This document shows, piece after piece, positions 58,201 through 64,000 of a DNA stretch of 64,000 bases. The position numbers were made by a program, and so were the translations under genes. Numbering within the stretch: the first letter of the stretch is position 1; every line of letters starts with the position of its first letter. The notes beneath the pieces were generated by a model. It was not told where the DNA came from and made no database searches. It worked only from the letters and a program-made list of their open reading frames with translations. The DNA lies in contig CAIIXF020000011.1 of the NCBI GenBank assembly GCA_903813345.2, forward strand, positions 15,669,754-15,733,753. Reading direction: 5' to 3'. This DNA comes from Owenia fusiformis (Eukaryota > Annelida > Polychaeta > Sabellida > Oweniidae).

Positions 58201-58979
58201 CATATTATATTTAAAATTATGAGTGGTATGATAATGGTATGTTTGTTTAGAGGGATCTGCTTCTCTGGGGAGTTACTGTTTTCTAGTTGTATTATATTTA
58301 TTGCCCTTTGGGAGGGAACACTGGTACATTAGCAGATTAGAACTTTTATATTTTATAAGTCTCCAAAGCAACATTAAATTAGCTAATTACTTGGATGGAT
58401 CAATTAGCTACTCAAATTAAAGATCATAGATCATGTTTTAAAATCTAAAACAGATTGAAAATGATTGGAAATGGTTTGGAATATGGTTACAAAGCTTTTA
58501 GCAAATACTTGTGTGATTGTACAGAAAGCAATGAATCTGAGGCAGCATATTTAAGTTTTCTCAAGAAAAATAATGAAGTAAATAAGAGATTTAAACTATG
58601 AGATACGGTTATATTACATGTAATTAAGATGCCTTATGGTACATTGGAATTGGGCTAATAACATCTTGAGTCATTATGAAATGCCGTCTCAACTACTTCC
58701 CTATTGTTAATGCTCGTTTTTCTTCCTGTCGATTTATCAACCTTAGATTTATCATCTTGCGTACAATGTGGAGCAATATCAAATTGACCTCATACAATTC
58801 ATTCATCTTCTGCCACTATGTGGATTACGAAAATCAATTTGTTTTGCATGATCAGTGAGAGGGATATCATTTGCAGCGATCTTTGTAAATTGATGATACA
58901 ATGTTTATGTGTTAGTATTCTATTGTTTTTTATGTTTATTTTTATGTAGTGTTCTGATCTGATTATGTATGTCAATTTA

Positions 58980-59660
58980 TGGATTTTTGGGTTCAAGGTC
59001 TGCCTTGTTTTCTGTTGAAAGTTCTTATATTCCTAATGGTTTTTCCGATATTCCTCAAAGTGTCTTCCTCACGATTTCTGATTAAAGAGAGAATCGGATA
59101 TAGCAAGCAGCCTGACAAAAAATTGTTTCAATTGTAGAATATTTCGGGCTTGTGTTATTTCCTTTTCATGACTATTTTCTAAAATCCCCAAACTATACAC
59201 TTTATTTCAGGAAAACCTAAGATTTTTACAATGTATTATTTTTCTATAAGAATGATTACCATTCTTATTATTTCGGAGAATTTTAAACATTTTTCACCCA
59301 TCTTTGCACGTTGAATCTAACATATCATGAAACTTTTAGGAGATATTGTATTTGAGATTGTAAGAAATAGATTGGTAGGTCAATTACACATGTTGCTTGT
59401 AATTTTGTCACCCCAATAGATCTGATTCTGCCTTTAAATATGCGATAACTGAAACTTGCAAATGTTTTTACAGACTTTTTGGAGTGAAAGGTCTGCTTTG
59501 TTTCCTGTTGATAAATTTTTGGGTGACACTAATATTTTTTGTTGGTGTTTTCATTCTTCAATGTTGTCCCTAGTGGTTTCTAAATTATGTGTAAGATAAC
59601 TGAAACTTACAAAAATTGGGATTAGAAGGTCCGCCTTGTTTCTGTTGATAAATCCATTTC
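58980..59660. repeat. Degenerate long repeats around ggtctgccttgtttt
   Basis: ggtctgccttgttttctgtt-ga at about 58998, ggtctgctttgtttcctgtt-gataaat at about 59490 and ggtccgccttgtttctgtt-gataaat at about 59627 suggest an old tandem array of large units; boundaries are not clear. Confidence 0.45.
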
Positions 59661-60189
59661 TGCCATTTCTATACAGTTCTTTGTTAATGTTATGCTTTGC
59701 TTATCTTCATATCATAATACATTTAAAAACAATCTTGAGAAAATATCAAGTACAAGAATAATTATTCAAAATTTACAAACCCACATAATACAAAACTAAA
59801 ATGGCACACACCAGTGATTAATTGATGGACAGTGTAAATCTGCAAACCTAAATTATGAACTTAAAGCAGATACTGTTTATCTTGTTCTTGAACATTTATC
59901 TTAGTTGTACAATTAACACAGTTTATATAGATGCTATAAAGAGCTCAAAATGGCTAAGTTTAGGTTCCCAAAGTGAAATTGTTTTCCTTAACTGCATATT
60001 TTCTTCCTCAAAGATTCTCAAAGAATAGCCGAAATTAGTAAGTTGTTCTGTAATAACACATACATATTAAGATAATGTTGATTCAGGTTAGTAAACTTAT
60101 GTTTGATGGGTCAGGCTACAGATTTATACATCTGTGGCTTCTTTGATCTACCACAAGTAGAAAATGCTCTAACACATATGGTTAACCAG

Positions 60190-61112
60190 AAGAAGATTTA
60201 GCCTGAATCCCAATATATACCAGAGTAAGATTTACCCTGAATCCCAATATACCAGAGGAAGATTTACCCTGAATCCCAATATACCAGAGTAAGATTTACC
60301 ATGAATCCCAATATATACCAGAGTAAGATTTACCCTGAATCCCAATATACCAGAGGAAGATTTACCTTGAATCCCAATATATCAGAGGAAGATTTACCCT
60401 GAATCTTGATATATCAGAGGAAGATTTACCCTGAATCTTAATATATCAGAGGAAGATTTACCCTAAATATTAATATACCAGAGGAAGATTTACCCTGAAT
60501 CCCAATATATCAGAGGAAGATTTACCCTGAATCCTAATATACCAGAGTAAGATTTACCCTGAATCCCAATATACCAGAGTAAGATTTAGCCTGAATCCCA
60601 ATATATCAGAGGAAGATTTACCCTGAATCCCAATATATACCAGAGTAAGATTTACCCTGAATCCCAATATACCAGAGTAAGATTTACCATGAATCCCAAT
60701 ATACCAGAGGAAGATTTACCCTGAATCCCAATATATACCAGAGTAAGATTTACCATGAATCCCAATATACCAGAGTAAGATTTACCATGAATCCCATTAT
60801 ATCAGAGGAAGATTTACCCTGAATCCTAATATATCAGAGGAAGATTTACCATGAATCTTAATATACAAGAGGAAGATTTTCCTTGAATCCCAATATATCA
60901 GAGGAAGATTTACTCTGAATCTTTATATATCAGAGGAAGATTTACCCTGAATCCTAATATATCAGAGGAAGATTTACCATGAATCTTAATATACCAGAGG
61001 AAGATTTACCATGAATCCCAATATACCAGAGGAAGATTTTCCTTGAATCCCAATATATCAGAGGAAGATTTACCCTGAATCCCTGAATTCCAATAAATAC
61101 CAGAGGAAGATA
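60190..61112. repeat. ~32-bp satellite, about 28 units
   Basis: Unit ccagaggaagatttaccctg-aatcccaatata with versions gagtaag/gaggaag, ccctg/ccatg and tata/tatata. Boundaries sharp on both sides. Confidence 0.97.
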
Positions 61113-61576
61113 TAGAGTCAGTAAATTAGTTTTGATCAGTCTTAAATGAGGGTGTGGCAGTCATAGACGAATGAAAAAGAGAATCATTTTTACACGCAGA
61201 TTGGATTATTGTATAATGAAACGCTATCCCCCTTCCCCTCTTATAAAACATGAAAATGAAAAATTATGCTAATTCTTCTGTGATATGGCTTTTACATTAG
61301 GACATGTTAGCTTAATAACTTTTAGATTAGATCAAATACGTCAAACATATCAAGTTATGTAACAATGTCAGCCTTACCTAAAAGTAAAAGTCAACGTGTC
61401 TTGTTTGAAAAATAGCTTTGTAATTAGTGTATAATAAAAAGCAATTCAACATGAGAAAAAATTGTTACTAAATTACCTTTTAATTATGATGGCAGGCTTT
61501 CAAGAATCACTTAGACTTTTCAGTCTCTCCTTATCTATTACAACAAGATACAATATGTACAATAATTGCAATTAAT

Positions 61577-62162
61577 AGTGTTGTAACTCGCGGGGATTTT
61601 TGGAATCGAGTAATTCGCGTGATTTTGAGTCTGAGATCGAATAAGAATCGCGATTTTTCATCAAAAAAATAAACAAGAAAAAATCTTACCATTGCATGTA
61701 ATATGGTCGTTTTTTAGTCCTTTTTTCAATGTTGTTCATTTGCACAATACCCTAGGTACGCAAGGTATATCAAGAGTTGTCCATATCTACCGATTTAAAT
61801 AACATACTTACGATTAATTACGACAAAAATTGAAATATTGTTTATTCTATGTTTCCCGCCACACATTGTTGCAGCACTTTCATTTCCGGTTCTACGGACT
61901 GAATTAATCATGGAATTAAAAAATAGACTCAAAAATATTTCATTTAAATTAGATTTATTACTCATATTCATTCAAATAAAAACAAATGATATACGGATCA
62001 ATCATTTGTACATAGTTTCACCCTGTTTGTAAGAAAAAACAATGCATTTGACGTCAGGATTCGCTGTGAAATCGCGAATACGAATACAAATTCGCGAGTC
62101 TCAGACTCGTGTAATAATTCGCGAAATCTGAACTCCTAATCGAGCCGAATTCTATAACACCT
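61577..62162. mobile_element. ~590-bp element with ~100-bp inverted ends rich in TCGCG
   Basis: agtgttgtaactcgcgggga, gtaattcgcg, gagtctgagatcgaat and tcgcgattttt on the left recur inverted on the right (aatcgcgaatacgaatac, gagtctcagactcgtg, attcgcgaaatc, ctataacacct). The AGTGTTGTAA ends resemble hAT elements; the target duplication is not seen. Confidence 0.75.
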
Positions 62163-62604
62163 TGGCGAGACGATTCGATGACTACGTGAGTACTTATCTA
62201 CACCACTAGCAATTAAGCAAAATGAGTGTGTTTATTCGTTAAACAATTAACAATAGGCTTGTTGAAATATGTATAGTTCCGGGTAAAGGTAACATTTATT
62301 TCTTGCTAACGTTTGCAGAAATTTTTTATGCCAACCCAGTACTATATCTTATATTTACATCATTTATTGAAACTGAAAATAATTGAAGATATGGAGGCCG
62401 GTCTTAAAAGGTAAGTCTACTTCTTAAAACTATGGTAACCATTTTGCTCATTCTTGAACATTCATAAAATCATGCCATTCACAATAGGGCAACAACAGAG
62501 CTGGGGAGTGGTTTGCCTCCAAAGCCAATAACAGTGATACTTTAAATAGCTGTCCCCATTCCTCATTCTATTTCAAGGGCAATCTAACAGTTACATTAAC
62601 AATA

Positions 62605-63237
62605 TACAGGGTGTCAAAAAACAACAGCACCACCCTCTACAGCAAAATGTACTTAATGTTACAAAGTATGTTTTATCCCACTTTAAAGACAATTTAATTC
62701 TGGAGTTACTTGAGAAATTTCAGCTCCGTATGATATAATTTTACAGATTTACAGCTGATTATAAGTAGTTGGTATGGCCACCACTCGCCACTCGAAAAGC
62801 AGCTAATCTGGATGGATATGATTTCAGTGAAGATTCAAAGAAAGGTTCAGCATTGCGTAATCCTTAAAGTACTCTCCTCATATCCTTCAGAAATACATCC
62901 TTACTGTATCTATTTTCAAGAGGCCCTCTCTCCATCAATTCCCCTACCCTGTCTTTCACAATTGAACCTATATGTTCAGCGTAGTTGAGATCTTGGCTAT
63001 TTCCTACATATTAATCATTTCCAAGATTTGACCTTAAACCAGTAATAAAGTAGCAAACAAAGTACTGAAGTAGCAAACTTCGAAACAATATAGCTTTTTT
63101 AATTTAAAGTTTTATGAAATGAAATTTGACGAGTAACTCCAGAATTAAATTATCTTTCAAATGAGATATGACATGCTATGTAACATTTAGGAGTTTTTGC
63201 TGTAGAGGGGGGTGCCGTTGTTTTTTGACACCCTGTA
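62605..63237. mobile_element. Tc1/mariner deletion derivative, 633 bp
   Basis: Terminal inverted repeats of ~45 bp: TA-cagggtgtcaaaaaacaaca gcaccaccctctacagcaaaa at the left, inverse at the right, TA on both flanks. A transposase remnant lies inside on the minus strand. Confidence 0.93.
62864..62998 (-). pseudogene. Tc1/mariner transposase, C-terminal remnant
   Basis: The minus strand reads SQDLNYAEHIGSIVKDRVGE then LMERGPLENRYSKDV, FLKDMRRVL and stop. S-x-D-L-N-x-x-E-H is the conserved block with the third acidic catalytic residue of Tc1/mariner transposases (typical form SPDLNPIEHLW). Only the last ~44 residues remain; the rest of the ORF was lost between the two ends, so the element cannot move itself. 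Confidence 0.85.
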
Positions 63238-63418
63238 CAGTAAAATCTGTCCTAGTGAACACCTCTCTTTAGTGAACACATGTTTTAGTGAACATCCCTT
63301 CAAGTCACGTTCTATATTGACTACTGTATAAAATCCCCTCTGACTGTAGTGAACACCTACCTACAGTGAACACTTTTTGTGGCTCCATAGGTGTTCACTA
63401 TATAAAGGTTTTACTGTT
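63236..63418. mobile_element. CAGTRAAACCTG-type MITE abutting the Tc1/mariner element
   Basis: TA-cagtaaaatctgtcctagtg aacacctctc at the left; ataggtgttcactatataaa ggttttactgt at the right. The TA at 63236 is shared with the preceding element. Confidence 0.88.
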
Positions 63419-63808
63419 TCCTTACCTCACTTTATTCTTGGTAAGTAATCAGTAACTTGAACATGATATATTTTTGTATTCATTATTTTTAATACACATA
63501 CTTTATCAAATGAAATATAATCTTATAAATGGTTTGTTGTTCCTAATTAATTCATCTTATGAAACATAATCAAAATCGTTTTGTAACAACGTATCATATT
63601 TATAAATTAAACCACTAATCATAAACTGAATCTGATCCAAAAGTGGCAATCAAAAAGGCATTAACTGAAAACCAATATAACAAAAATCTTCATAACTTAT
63701 ATATAATATTTAAATTTATTTATTAAAATCATAGAAACTTATTAACTAACTTTATTAAACCAGTATAAAACACAAAAATGCCTTCAGTCACCCAGAGAGA
63801 TATCCAAA

Positions 63809-64000
63809 TACAGTAACACCTTTCAATTTGAACAGTGAACACCTCTTTAAGATGAGCACCTTTGTAACATGAACACTTTCTCACAGATACCATTTTGATT
63901 CTTTCCATTTTGTCCAACGCAGGTGAACATCCAAACCGTGAACAATTTCTGCTATGTCACTAGTGTTCATATTATTGGGGTTTCATGTTGCAAGTGTTTA
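63809..64000. mobile_element. CAGTRAAACCTG-type MITE, cut by window end
   Basis: tacagtaacacctttcaatt, gtgaacacctctttaagatg and later gtgaacatccaaaccgtgaa, tcactagtgttca. The right end is outside or just at the edge. Confidence 0.65.

Larger units (their letters stand above)
53831..58979. other. No gene seen; long upstream intron or intergenic
   Basis: Open frames here are under 90 codons, have no recognisable domain and lack flanking splice logic. A small C-x2-C...C-x2-C pattern at 54596-54787 is discussed under rejected items. Confidence 0.5.

Noticed and set aside
1-64000. Endogenous retrovirus, LTR element, Polinton or other virus-like element
   Set aside because: I saw no long terminal repeats, capsid, integrase, protease or envelope-like frames; the only reverse-transcriptase-related sequence is a non-LTR LINE tail.

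Overview
The window is animal nuclear DNA: AT-rich, intron-rich, and crowded with short non-autonomous DNA transposons, tandem satellites and a few retroelement scraps. The repeat mix and the gene content suit a marine invertebrate (lophotrochozoan or invertebrate deuterostome), but the sequence alone does not let me name the clade.

The one protein gene I can support runs on the minus strand from about 43.7 kb down to 2.9 kb. It is a type IV diacylglycerol kinase, the single invertebrate counterpart of vertebrate DGK-zeta and DGK-iota. I traced 28 coding exons by translation, family similarity and GT-AG boundaries. All 27 junctions keep reading phase, giving 985 residues to the stop. Domain order is: N-terminal linker and first C1-type cysteine-rich domain (43.7-36.0 kb); second, extended C1 domain (27.2-22.4 kb); a basic MARCKS-like stretch joined to the kinase core (20.4 kb) with its GGDGT motif (19.9 kb); the accessory domain (19.4-14.0 kb); a conserved C-terminal region (13.2-10.7 kb); a Ser/Pro/Asn-rich linker (10.4-6.8 kb); ankyrin repeats (5.4-3.2 kb); and a last exon ending Glu-Thr-Ala-Val, the PDZ ligand of DGK-zeta/iota. 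The start codon lies upstream of the first exon found; I could not place it in 43.7-64.0 kb.

The rest is intron, 3' flank (1-2.9 kb) and a 20-kb stretch (43.7-64 kb) that is either a long 5' intron or intergenic. It holds satellites with 23/22-bp, 32-bp, 34-bp, 38-bp, 43-bp, 83-bp, ~110-bp and ~300-bp units; several inverted-repeat element families (ends CAGTRAAACCTG, ACAGGGTG, CAGGNCCGTAGCC with 5-bp target duplications, ATGTCACCACC, and GGATCC-type); long fold-back elements; one Tc1/mariner deletion derivative that keeps the end of its transposase; a LINE end with another retrocopy nested in it; and a tRNA-like SINE head.

The most unusual pattern is that splice sites of the kinase gene have repeatedly been copied into tandem or local duplications: donors of exons 5, 9 and 12, and acceptors of exons 9 and 22. 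In exons 5 and 12 the satellite unit itself contains the donor. I saw no retrovirus-like element, CRISPR array, rRNA gene or second protein gene.
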